DNA from: Phoronis australis | Lineage: Eukaryota; Phoronida; Phoronidae | DNA length: 62,000 nucleotides | Assembly: GCA_002633005.1 (NCBI GenBank) | Contig: NMRA01000531.1 | Coordinates: 78,590-140,589, forward strand | Reading direction: 5' to 3' | Shown: positions 34,735 through 47,519 of the stretch, one piece after another | How the letters are laid out: each line of letters opens with the position of its first letter | Position numbering within the stretch: the first letter of the stretch is position 1 | The notes under the pieces: model-generated | Database searches by the model: none | Told to the model about the DNA's origin: nothing | The model's input: the letters and a program-made list of their open reading frames with translations, nothing else | Position numbers and translations under genes: made by a program

Positions 34735-36360
34735 AGCCAGGGGGGGTTTGATCGAACCCCCCCTCCCCCCGCGGAAAAGGTCCAGCCCGACCTATCCGTT
34801 AAAGATGGGTAATAGATAGACAACAACAAAATTGTTACAGTTACTGGTACTGCTAACTACAATGATAACTAAGTCACTAATAATTTTGAATTTAGTTCAC
34901 GTAATTATCAGGCCGTACCCGGTCAACTTCGCCCGATTGGTGTTTGATGCTCAGGATCGTACAGACGATTAGAGGAGGCTTTATGTTATTCATTGGTATT
35001 GAACGCGCATGGTGGCTACAACATAGAGTAACACGGGAGTCAAGAAGTAAATGTCTATACCTAAATAGGCTATATAGCAGCGAGAGAGTTCCCAAAAGGT
35101 AGTTCCGTGTGAACGTCTTAAAATCGACCAAGAAACAATATAGCGAAAAGTAGCTTTATCTGCTATTTTGATAGTGGCAGAGTACGGTAAAGTGCAGACA
35201 TATACAAATTTCCGGCCACTTTGGTTGTGGATTGGTGGATCACATGCATGCGTAAACACATACGTGCATTTCCATTCTTTTAAATTCAGTACACGCCTAT
35301 AATTAAATTCACTATAGGCAGTCCTCCGTCGTTGCTAACAAATCAGACATTTAACTACATGGGCGGCGCACCATAGGGGGTTGGGGGGACTATAGTCCCC
35401 ACTTTCTTCAGTGCTGCGCCGCCCATGGACTATGCTGGGGTGGCGGTGCACCACAGGGGGATATAGGCCACACTTTTGTCAGTGCTGCACCCACATGAAC
35501 TACCGTATTTTCTTGCACTATGAAAACCCCGATGAACATGTTCATATTATTAGGGAAAAGTAGGTCTAGACCTAATATAAACTTTGGTCAATGAAGAAAG
35601 TCTCTCTTGTCAATCAGTGCGTCATACGAGCAAAAACTTGACGGAAAAGGTTATCAAGGTTACATGTCACTATTCCGAATGTTCATCACTCCAAAAGTCG
35701 CCTACTCCGAAGTTATTGAGAAGGTTCGCAACCTTCGAAAGTTCACTCTACTTCGAATGTCCACAATTCCGAAACCAAAACTCCGACAGTTCATTACTCT
35801 GCCTTGTCTGCTAACTAGTCGGAACTGACATGACAAAAGTATTGTATTTGTGCCCATTTAGTAACTATTTAAAGGGCGTACAAAGTTGAATAGTTCTTAA
35901 AAAATTGATTACATTGTTTACAAATGAGCTCAGTTCCAATCTCTGCCAATAGTGAATCTTCAATATGACTAACAACTCATTCAGTCTGAAGCAGGGACAA
36001 CATCAGGTCAAGACTTCAGCAACCAATAGCGGCGATTTTAAATTTAAGACGACTGAATGGGACTCTCCGACTTCGTGAAGACTGGCAGGGACTGGTAGCC
36101 TACTAACTACATTTAGTTTTGACCCGGCCATGAGCGTGGTTCCGATGGGTGAGTTTAAGGGCAGCAGCCCTAAACTAGCTCAGTCACGCTGTGAAATGAT
36201 GCAACCTTGCATGAATTTGATGAATGTATCGTGGTTGATAATTAATCAATATTCCTACTTCTTAATCTTTTAAAAATCCCATTACGTACTCATTTTTCGT
36301 ATTCAAAAGACATGCGGGCAATTTCCCATGCGCACGAAATCCGTGCGTTGTTTAAGCATA
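34735..36360 (-). repeat. Long repeat E, copy B (inverted, uninterrupted at the hAT site)
   Basis: Reverse-strand homologue of 25650-27101 plus 29845-30125. At the position of the 2.74-kb insertion it reads continuously from GACTCCCGTGTTACTC to TGTAGCCACC. The internal ~16-bp array lies at 35640-35805. It contains one dimeric MITE at 35358-35497. Confidence 0.8.
35358..35497. mobile_element. Dimeric hAT-like MITE with 5-bp TSD AACTA
   Basis: Begins CATGGGCGGCGCACC and ends GTGCTGCACCCACATG. Two related halves meet at about 35428. AACTA flanks both sides (35353-35357 and 35498-35502). Same family as 17133-17281. Confidence 0.85.
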
Positions 36361-36464
36361 GGTACACCACCTTGTGCATCTAATAACCAAAGTGTTGTTT
36401 ATTTCTGCAGGTAAAGGGGATGCCTGATACACCCAAGTCCGAAATTTTAGATCTTTTCGCAGTA

Positions 36465-36544
36465 GTGAACCTTCAGAATAGTGAACCTTCGGAATAGTGA
36501 ACCTTCGGAATAGTGAACCTTCAGAGTAGTGAACCTTTGAAATA
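36465..36544. repeat. 16-bp tandem repeat, five units
   Basis: Units GTGAACCTTCGGAATA with few changes, in exact 16-bp register. Same unit type as the degenerate arrays inside repeat E. Confidence 0.95.
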
Positions 36545-39500
36545 CTGGGCTGTTCCCATTTCCAGCGATGTAAGCAAAGTTAAGTAACACGCAAAATACA
36601 ACCAGATCAAAATATTCAAGTCAATCATGCTTCGATTAAATATTTCCGACCGAATATGTATGAGGTGTAATCACTCATTTAAGCACCCCCGGTTTGAAAG
36701 TTTGGCAGGGGGTAAAGCGGGATCATTCTCTTTCTGGACCACATTACATCCGAATTTGGGTCCCGTTCGAATTCCGTCTATCAGTTGGGAACATAGAGCT
36801 GAGAGTCGTCGTTGTGTATATAGGTTTCCCTCCCCCTAGTGAAACTGCGTCAAGGGCCTTACCGAAAACTCTAAAGTGTCGACGTTTGTAAGATATCAAA
36901 GGTCCACCGTACCAGAAATTCGAACCAACCCCGGCGCAATGCTGGCTGTGGGCCTGCCCTCAGTCTGAAAGTGTAATGTCTTGCACAGCATTCTTTTTGT
37001 CTGAATTTGATGTTCTGAAGCTGGTACAACATATTGAACTTCTGCACTACCAGAACTCTTGTAAAAACTGCACAATATGCCAGTCCTCCTCAGGCCTTTA
37101 TCCAGGATTTCGAAAATAGGGTGCCACTTTATAATGACCCTTATGGTTGTCATATGCTACCACCTTTTGAAAGAACAGAAAACCACACAGAAAAAGACCA
37201 AGAAAAAAGTGGAAAGTGGTTTACAGCAATTCTACTTCAACCACAAACTATTTTATTAGTACGATATCGATTTTTAAATCGATTAAAATTGATTTAGAGT
37301 TTCAGTTCTGGAAAATAAATCGCAATTGTTTTATCCCAGATAGACCTTACTTATTTTGTATTTGTGACCTCTTTATTTGACTTTTTGCTCTTGTTGTTCT
37401 TAACACCACTTATCTCTGCTGTCTTTCTTTTTCTTTTCAGTTTCTCTTCATTCTCTGTTAACACCTTGTTAGCCAAAACAGAACTGTAACCCTTTGAGAC
37501 TTTAGTCGGCGCAAGTTGATCATTGAACCTCGATACAATTGTTCTAATAAATTACCCAATATCGTATTGTTTGATTTTTTCTCACCTGTAACAGGCTTCT
37601 GAAATCATAAATAAATAAATACCCAAGTTGCATTTGCATTTTATTGCTCAATCTCTTCTTTATTTTTGATTATGTCATGCTCTGTTGTATGCAACAATGC
37701 AATAGTGAAATAAAGTCAATGTTTTACTTTATTGGTGGCCATTCTCTATCAATACAAGTATTTTAATTTTCTTCAAATAAAGTCAAAATGCTTTAACCAA
37801 AAATTTCAACATATATGTTGAGATCAGTACTTTGTTTTGCAATAAAAAAACAAGTTTACAATATTTTGATGACAAAGGCGTGGGCCGAAACTGTTAAGCA
37901 CCCAGCGTGTTCCATTTGTCTGCTGCGTTTTTCCTTTGGCCTAACAGGTGTCGGTTAGTACCTGGGACAAACAGATACATTGCATAAACAATCCCTGAGT
38001 TGTTTTTTGTTCCGTCTGAAGAAAATTTAATTTCGAAAATATCTTCTGAAAATGAACAAAAAAGTGCATTAGTGAAATCTACAAGTTTTTAAGTGGTCTC
38101 AAAAAACAGTCGGTAAATGCATTAATTTTAGTCTCAGTTCTTCCATGCGTGTTTCTCCCGAGAGGTTAGTACCTAACGCGCAGATGAGCACTCCAAATTG
38201 GAACGCTAAGTCCCGCGTGGCTGCGCTACATGCGAAAGAAGATGGCGGACGACCTTTGGAGCCTGACGACTATACATTGTATATGTCTTCCTGCTTTGAA
38301 AAAAGAGCCACCACTGTGAGTCTTCATAGGCTTCCTAGTAATCATTACAATGTGTGTGTCCAAACTTGAAAGGTTCCTATTGATAGTGGGCTTCCAAATG
38401 ATACATTGGGCATCATTGCCAGGGTATCCATATTAGTGCTAGGGCGTCCAAGGACGTACGCTGCATAAAGGCCTGGTCCTCCTTATGAAATAATGAATGC
38501 AAATTAGGTAGGGTAAACAGAACAATTCACATGTGTTTTCCATCTACGGGAGTGTTAGGCCTGTTGATGACAACCAATATTTCTAAAAAGATATCAATTG
38601 AATTATCAAACGCTTGCAACTATGGAATTCCCATAATTTTCAGGATTGTCACAAACGCATTCTTCCAGATGAAAACCATCTATTCATTTGTATTGCCGAT
38701 GTCTGACGTTTTCAGCAAAAATTCGGTTCACCGTTCGTGACACGGATATTTGCGATTCGTTGACCGAGCTCGGCAATATCACCACCATACGGCCCTGGAT
38801 TATCTGTCGTATCTGCATCTGAGTCAACGTCAGAATCCGAAACATCTCTATGTTTTTAAAATAATCCTTAGGCTTAGCGGTGCTTCGCTTTCGCGCGCGG
38901 CAGACAACATTTCTAAGTATGTAGAATGCGCATGTCAATCGGTAACAGAAGCCAGGATAGAATTAACTAAAGTAAGGACCAAGCTAGGTAAACAAGACTC
39001 TGCGAGATTATGCGAGATATTACCGCTTGATTTCAATGAGAGCGCGTGATTTTGGCTGCAATTTCTCAGCGAGAGACATATATTTTGAACTTTACTCAAT
39101 GACGTCACCCGCTATCCCAAATCTTGGAATACTCCCCCAAAACCACAAACTTCATGCACGGCCACTATCGAATTTGAGCGAACGGCTTGGCAGATTTTTA
39201 GAGGGAGTATGCGCCACAGATATAATGTTCATGCTGCCAACGAAACTCCTTATACGGCAACGAGATGAACTCGTTCAATCTCAATGGGCTGGTGGCACCA
39301 AAAGTAACCAATAATATTCATCTAAGTGAGAAATACACAACAACCAATGAGAGCCATCCAAAGCAGTTTCATGCAAATGTGTTTGAGATTGGTATCGGTT
39401 AAGTCTGTGTCGTGGGGCCCACGGACTATGGAAAAATGTGCTACGAAAACCAAAATTCTGGCCTCCCAGAAGACAACCGTTGCGTAAACTGCTGCGCAAT

Positions 39501-42244
39501 GGTGTCTTTGCTGCCAACATATACTACACAGAACTAACCACTAAGCCTTAATTATTTTCAATGAGTAATATGATGAGTTGTCCTGGAACACAAAAAGGTG
39601 ACTACAAAAGCGAATAGGCCTAACGCAAGGATCAGCAACTTTCGTGCTGGATAGCACCTCCAGTGAGCAGGTAGTGGATTAGTCCTATTAGTCGGTGGGC
39701 CAGAATATGTAGGGCCTTTAGAAAATGGTTTTTGTGAGTACTTTAGGGGGGGGGCAATTTTATTTTGGTGTTTTTTAATTCATTTATTAGAGTGTTTTCA
39801 AAATCGTAAAAGTTCCCACATATAAAGGTAGCACTGGGCCTTTGTTTAAATTGACTAGTTGTTCCAGATGAATTGAAGAGATAATTGAGAGACTATTTGC
39901 ATTACACCATAAATAGACTAGTGGCCCGGTCTGCCGCTTGAGTGAGATCCGTGATTAGGCTGTACTGACCACTTCCTTGGCCTTTATTCAGTTTCAATGG
40001 GCTATGGCCAGTTGTTGTCGAGCGTAATTTGAACCAGTGAAGACCTTATTAATGACGACAATGCCTTTTTTACAAAGTAGTACCTATATTTTAAACTGGT
40101 AGCGGGGATTTTTTAAACAGGACGCTGAATTTTTAAACAGGTCACGGGACATTTAAACAGGGCGCTCGCTCGGAAAACAGTACGCTGCAACACATGAAAA
40201 GGGGTCGTGGAGAACAATGGAATGGTACCCAGGTCAATATCTACATACGAAAACTGCTACCCGCCCGAAGTTGAAATGTATGGACAGTTCTTAATGCAGC
40301 CTCAGAACTTGAACTGGACGTTATTTTGCAACATTAGTCGAAGATTGCGGTTAAATTAATGAGGAATTGGAAAAATTCTAACATCGGCATGTATCCGTGT
40401 TTGCATTTTGCCGACTGGTGTTTTTGTCATAAAATTTTTTTGTTACTTTAAAAGTAATAAATAAGTTCTGGAAGCACGTAGCTCTTCATCAATGGATTTG
40501 AGAAAGTCCCGATGTCATCGAAATGCCGCTATCACACTCAAGAAGAATTTTGCTCCAAACCGGGTTTTTTTGATTATTTCCATTTCACAGAATCTAAGCA
40601 AAATTTTCCGATGAACCCTGAGCTGTGTTTGAACTGATGGCTTGATTTTGTCTTTATTGAGAAGAGAACCTAATAGTTGCATCTCATTGATGATGTCATA
40701 AATGTCGAGAAAATAGAATGTAATCGGAAGGTAGCCTATTGCTCGTTGGGTGTGGGAATCACACTTGGTCAAATTTGGATAATAAATAATCAATTTGTAT
40801 AAAAAGAACCAAAATGAGAATAAAAACAACCAAACAAAATAACAACGCATTTACGCTCAAGGTGATATCAATACGTTTTCAAGGACAACATGCCGGTCAT
40901 TCAGGATCGTTTTGGAACTGATGCACAGGAATTCAAGACACGGAAATAAACGAGAATAGTCAATGATTTTCTGATTTCGGCTGAGGTACAAAACTATGCT
41001 CAAAACGTTTTTGAACTTGATCGCCCTTGATCGACAGGTGGCAAAAGCGCAGTGTGTATGCTCTGACAAACTCTGACTGAAGTTCCAAGTCACTTTTCTT
41101 GAAACGGGATACTGTCGTCCTGATCAGCTGAATTCACGGTTTGAAAATGTATGCAGCAGTCACCGACAACAACACATGTGGACGCAACCAATTCAAAAGT
41201 TCTGCACCTTCCCAATTTCTGTGATTCTGAATGGCTACAAGGCAGGTTAAAGCGTCACCTCTCGATCAATAATGGTATACTAAGAGGGTATAAAAATCTG
41301 CTTTTTTACAAGAAATGTGCCACTAAAAACGTGAGGACTTTTCAAACATCAAATGTTTGAAGAAATGTCTAACAACACAGTAAAAATGAAGTTGTCCCGA
41401 CGTGGGATAAAATGACTGAAGTTGCGGCCCATAGCTTATTTGCCTGGCAAAGAGTTGAAGCGAATTTCTCTATTTGGGTTTCTCTCACCAAGCGAATGTA
41501 AATCCAAGCAGCATGCTGGTAAGGTGAACTACATGCTTGGCACTTACTTTCGGTAACCAATGAAAATTAATTATTGTATCACCGGACAAATTTCTTGCGC
41601 TTGATCATTGTAACTGTGTGTACTACATTTATACTGGTTGCTACAAACGTAGTCGGAGCACTTTCCTCACACTCTGTACGGCCCATGTCGAGCTATGAGC
41701 TGAGCTGTAGTTCACTTGAGGTAGACAGCTTAGCTCACAGATACTGCCACCATGCTTAAGGAACGCAGTCCAGCTTTCACCACTTGGATCAGTGCAAGAC
41801 TGCAGTGTTTTGTTTGCCAGGACAATGGATTACACAGTCAATAGACATAGACTGATCTAGTAATGATAGAACTCCCAAACTTTACTAGTGTTTTTCTGTT
41901 TTCAAAGGACAACTACAAGCATACAGAAGAATTTATACTGCAAATCTCAGAGTAGACCAAAATCAATTTCAGGAAGAACATCCTAATGTAAAACAAACAG
42001 TTCTATGCGAACGCATAGACTTTTATATTGCTTGAACTCCACATTACCTACAGCAGAACGCATGACCCATTAAACTAATCTCTGGACCAATCACCTTTGA
42101 CCTCTTGTTGTTAAACTCCTTAAGTGGAGTGTTAAAAATTCAAGAACTTACAGTAAACAATCATGATTTTTGACCTTTTATTGCTGCATACTTTACTATG
42201 TTTGAATAGACTTCATTGTAGTCAGTTATCTGGCAGAGTTTGCT
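36545..42244. other. Intergenic, no gene supported
   Basis: Nearly 6 kb with only short unassigned frames. 40099-40165 has a loose ~22-26 bp repeat of TTTTTAAACAGG. An AAGATGGCGGAC motif at 38239-38250 resembles a YY1-type promoter site with a following ATG frame of 26 codons, too weak to call a gene. Confidence 0.45.
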
Positions 42245-45040
42245 CAGAGGGTTTTAACAAAACGAATGCAAAGTGTTGAAATGCGCACATGCCTGCACCG
42301 CAAACGCTATGCTTCTTTGGGTGTTAGAATCATAGCAATGGCCACTGGTGACCCATTTGTTAATAGGAAGCCCTCCTTGACTATAGTAGAAACCTATTTG
42401 GCAAATTACATGAAAATCCATCCAAAAACTCCACAGGTACAGAGACACACATAAAAATAGAATTGTTACTACGAGACACAGCGGTAGTCAGATCTGTCTG
42501 AAAGAAACTGCGATCACAGAAATACAATTGCCAAATTTTACAAAGCTCCTGCAAGGAGATTGAGACAGCAGTGGAAGCAAAACACAGGCAGGGAACAGCG
42601 AGACAAGTTGGCTTGTCACAAGGACTCGTGTCTGCTTGTATTCAAAACAATGGTTCAAAATAATGTCGGTAAGCTTGTTTTTTGTTATTTCATTGCTCAG
42701 GGTGGTGATACTTCATATACAGTTGACAGAGGGGTGGAGCCAAAAAACAGACTTGAATACAGTAAGAATGGCTTTTAGATGACGCAAAATTCCTCAAATC
42801 CATCAAAAAATGGTAGAATAGCTTCACTTCACCAATAGATGACTATATTCTAAATTTTATGAAACTCCATTGAGGACCTTTCAATATACAGAGGTAAATG
42901 TAAAAAACTGAAATTGCCACTAGGGGCACACTGGTGAAAAGATTCGTGCGAAAGTATTCATAGTCTGTTGTCAACATCATATAAAATACACTTGCTAAAC
43001 TTAGTAAAGATCCTGCAAACGGTTTTATCAGATACAGCCATGGGCACAAAGAACAAAACTGCCACTAGGAGGTGTTTCAGTAGTCATCGGAAAATCATCA
43101 TCAGCCATCTTTTTTCATAGTAAGAACATGCATGCCAATTTTCACAATCATCCTAACAGAGCAGTTTGTTTTTTGCTGTCCACCCCTCTTTTAACCAGAC
43201 ACTAAAACAGTGAAAATGGCCACTAGGTGGCGCAAAAAACCTTGAATCCATTCCAAAATGGTAGAATAGCGTCATCTCACTAATAGATGCCTATACTCCA
43301 AATTTTATGAAAATATATTGAGGACCTATGAAGATACAACGGTAAATATAACAAGAGCATCGCAGAGCGTTGAAATGCGCCCACAATTGCACCGTATACG
43401 GAATCCTTCTAGGGTTGTTTATTGGTACCATAAAGTGGCCAGTAGAGGGCATATATGTAGTATGTTGTACTTTGCAAAATTGAAAGGAATGGTCATTGTC
43501 TCCTCAATAGGCTAGGGGCAAAATGTGAGTGATCTTCATAATACAAGCACATCCTATACATCACTTGCTTAAAGCACCACAGAAACATAGAATTAAAAAC
43601 GAATTTACCAACATACGAGGTTAGCACAGCATTAGAATGCTAGAAACAAATTTCTACTTGGAACTTTTCCTTCATAGTCACGAAGTAACACAAAGTATAC
43701 ACCTGAAGACCTATGAAAATACAGAGGTCAATGTAAAATACTAAAATTGCCACTAGAGGCATACCGGTAGTCAGAATCATCCTAAAGTCGTCATCGTCCG
43801 TTGTCAACACATAAATATAAATACACTTAGTAAATTTAGTAAAGATCCTGCAAACGGTTTGGGAGATACAGCCATGGGCGCGAAAAAAAAATGCCACTAG
43901 GAGGCGCCACAGTAATCAAAGTCATGGGAAAATCATCGTCAACTGTCCTCTACATAGTAAGCACACATGCCAATTTCCACAATCATCATTTGAGCGGTTT
44001 GGTTGATAGAGGGGTGGACGCACAAAAAACAGACTCGAAAACACTAAAAATGGCCACTAGGTGGCGCAAACTATGTCGAATCCATCTGAAAACGGGAGGA
44101 TAGCGTCATCTCACTAATAGGTGCCTACATACCAAATTTCATGAAAATCCGTTCAGGACTTTTGAAGATACAAAGGTAAGCGTAAAAAACTAAAATTGCT
44201 ACTAGGGGGCACACCGGTAGTCGGATCCGTCCGAAAGTTCGCACATGCTGTCCCATTCATGAATGGAACATAAGTGCCATATTTCGTGAACGTATGTCAA
44301 AGGGTTTTGGAGATAAAGCAGCGGACGCCGGAAGGACGGATGGAGATGACGGCATAATGCGTCCACATATAAATATGTGGGCGCATAAAAAATTGAAATT
44401 GTTTCTATGGGATGCACCGGTAGTCCGATCCCTGCGAAAGAGGTTGTCATCCATAGTCAACATCATATTAATACGCTTGCTAAATTAGTAAAGATCCTGC
44501 GAACGGTTTAGAAGATACAGCCATGGGTGCAAAAAATACCACTAGGAGGTGCCACAGCAGTCGAAGTCGTTGGAAAATCATTGTCAGCCATCCTTTTCAG
44601 AGTAAGAACATACATGCCAATTTTCACAAACATCCTTCGAGCGGTTTGGTTAATTGAGGGGCGAATGGCAAAAGTCACTCGAAAACAGTAAAAATGGCCA
44701 CTAGGTAGTGCAAACTATGTCAAATCCATCCAAAAACGAGAGGATAGTGTCATCCCACTTATAGATGCCTATATTCCAAATTTTGTGAAAATATGTTGAG
44801 AACCTCCAAAGATACAGAGGTAAGCGTAAAAAACTAAAATTGACACTCCGTGGCACACCGGTGGTCAGAGAGGTCTGAAATTTGTCGTCATCCGTGTCAG
44901 CTTAATAGGAACACATCTGCCAAATCTCATCCAAGATCCTGTGAGGGTTTTTAAACCCTCAAGAGATACAGCTGCGGACGCCAGGCGCCCAGACAGAGAT
45001 GACGGCAATATGCGACCACATATGGGCGCATAAAAATGTA
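42245..45040 (+). repeat. CTCF-motif repeat family, copy R4 (longest)
   Basis: Family start motifs near 42265 and 43355 (GCAGAGCGTTGAAATGCGCC). Cores at 42917, 43062, 43220, 43439, 43750, 43894, 44054, 44199, 44539 and 44698. Those at 43220 and 44054 fit CCASYAGRKGGCRS exactly. Adjacent cores are usually 144-160 bp apart. The segment ends twice (near 44395 and 45030) in a small hairpin of CCACATAT / ATATGTGG and GGGCGCATAAAA. No coding region. Confidence 0.85.
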
Positions 45041-45186
45041 CTGCTTATGGGTTTCTCATTTGCACTTAACTTTGTGATTCGTCCCAATGATATAAAAACA
45101 CGTACCGGTACTGTGTTATTAAGAAGTAGTGTCTTAACACATTTCAGTTCATGTGAGAAGACGGTGAAAGGAAAATGACAAATATT

Positions 45187-45933
45187 TTATCCCATATGCA
45201 TTGTGTCGATCAAGTGCAATGCGGCCATGTGATATTGTTTTTTGTATTCTCCTCCTGGGACTACTTTAACTGAGCCCTCTGGCCTCTTGAAGTCGCTAGC
45301 CAGTGCGATCATCAAACTCTCCCAAAATAGTTTAGAGTAGCAAAACTGCAGCAGTATAAAATTACACTCAACATTCATTCAGGTCCCAAACATAACATCT
45401 AGTACAAAACTGTTAATTCTGTGACACTTTGTCTTCATTTTATTTGGTAAATACCGTATTATACCCTCTGCAACTCGGGCACCGATTCCTTGGTTGTAAA
45501 CTACAATGTTAAATGTTGCTGTTTGATTATTTTCAGGAAATGCTACGAAAAAAATGAAAGAAACTTGCAAATTCAAAGCGTATGGGATAAATAAATTCAG
45601 TCAGATTTGCGCAACTTGAAACCAGTGCTGTGGAATCTGTTACGTATGTTCTGATCTGTAATTCACTGACCTCCATAGACATGGAGTTGTGACGGAATCT
45701 CTTTAGCTGTAACAAGTCGCCTTCTGGCTGCAGTGATACAATTTGTCGATCTGTAACTAGATCTGTAACTTTTGGTCTACCTGCACCCAGATGGTCCTTC
45801 ACATCATGGTCTTTTGCTGTACTTTCACAATTCTGCTGATGGTACTACCTCACACTGCATTTTAACACCTTCTAACAAACCAAGCGCTTTTCCATGTTGA
45901 ACAAGAGTCGGTGAGCAAACCATGTTGTTGGTC
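45187..45933 (-). pseudogene. Unrecognised, broken coding-like segment
   Basis: On the minus strand several adjacent stretches read like protein: MVCSPTLVQHGKALGLLEG (from 45933), a stretch containing GRPKVTDLVTDRQIVSLQ (about 45840-45660), one containing GIGARVAEGIIRYLPNKM, and one containing SDFKRPEGSVKVVPGGEYKK. The last two share a frame and are separated only by a TGA at 45379-45381. The pieces change frame and lack clear splice sites between them. This could be a decayed gene, a captured exon series or a transposon remnant. I do not recognise the family. Confidence 0.3.
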
Positions 45934-46979
45934 AATACAAATTACACTTAACTGTTTTGAATCTGCTAACTTGGACCCCTAGTCCCCTGGTTGGTATCTT
46001 AATCCATTCACCATTTACAGCATGTATCCGCCATGACGGTGGTGGATACAGGCTGTGAATGGTAAATAGACAACTTTTCATATTAATGTGGAAACATTGA
46101 TTCATCCGAATAGACATTAGTGTTAAAGGAGAATGCCATCCAATTTAATTAGTCTTTTTTGCCATCTTAATCGGTCTGTATCCACATCACCTTGCATACG
46201 GTCGACCTTACCGTGCCGAGAGGTGTCGCGCTAACCTGTGAGGAAGGTGAGAAACGACGCAGCGACGTCAGTGGTTCATTTGCAGAGTTAATGCCACTGT
46301 GTTGCGGTGCATCGTTCCCGCTTGTCCAAACTATGCAGCTGCGAGGAAAGCGGGTATACATTTTTTTCGCCGTCCTCGAGAGAATTCGAAATGCTTAGGA
46401 AGTGGCTCGTGGTAGTGAAGAATTAAAAGTACGCTGCAAGTATGAGGCCGTGAAACATCTCCGTGTCTGTGGCCTGCAGTCGTCGCAAGACAGTGCCTGA
46501 TGAATGCCGGCTTACCAAATAACTATCCATACGTTCCGTTGTCTGAGCTTATTCACGGCGCCTCTCTAGTATTTCTTCATCACTGTATTCCTGTTCGAAC
46601 TGATAGCCTGTGAAACTTTACGATCCACCTGCGAAGTCTTTGTTGGGATGAGCTCTCGTCTGTCGGGATTGTGAGTTACCGTGTTGACGTTTATTACTGA
46701 GTGTTCTGTTTCAAAATGAATTATTCTCACCCTTATACCAATACTTATATAAAACTGAAACAAAGTCTGTCTGATTACATGCAATTTGGAATGCCTTTGG
46801 AGTGTTCGTGAGTGCAAATGATTTGAGAAGCCAGCAATGAATAAATCTCCGCGTGTTACCTGCTTAAAGGCGAAGGCAACCTTTTTCCATGTCATTTTGA
46901 GCTAAAATAAGGTTGGTTGGTTATCCTAGTCATATTTTCCACTTAATTACAGCTTTTCGTAATTTTATTAATTACTCGT

Positions 46980-47519
46980 NNNNNNNNNNNNNNNNNNNNN
47001 NNNNNNNNNNNNNNNNNNNNNNNNNNNNNNNNNNNNNNNNNNNNNNNNNNNNNNNNNNNNNNNNNNNNNNNNNNNNNNNNNNNNNNNNNNNNNNNNNNNN
47101 NNNNNNNNNNNNNNNNNNNNNNNNNNNNNNNNNNNNNNNNNNNNNNNNNNNNNNNNNNNNNNNNNNNNNNNNNNNNNNNNNNNNNNNNNNNNNNNNNNNN
47201 NNNNNNNNNNNNNNNNNNNNNNNNNNNNNNNNNNNNNNNNNNNNNNNNNNNNNNNNNNNNNNNNNNNNNNNNNNNNNNNNNNNNNNNNNNNNNNNNNNNN
47301 NNNNNNNNNNNNNNNNNNNNNNNNNNNNNNNNNNNNNNNNNNNNNNNNNNNNNNNNNNNNNNNNNNNNNNNNNNNNNNNNNNNNNNNNNNNNNNNNNNNN
47401 NNNNNNNNNNNNNNNNNNNNNNNNNNNNNNNNNNNNNNNNNNNNNNNNNNNNNNNNNNNNNNNNNNNNNNNNNNNNNNNNNNNNNNNNNNNNNNNNNNNN
47501 NNNNNNNNNNNNNNNNNNN
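46980..47519. other. Assembly gap (540 N)
   Basis: A run of N inside the Kolobok-like element. It starts exactly where the left TIR ends. Confidence 0.99.

Noticed and set aside
42245-45040. Helitron with CTRR 3' end
   Set aside because: There is a 3' hairpin, but I found no CTRR end at the expected distance and no A|T target evidence, so I left the class open.
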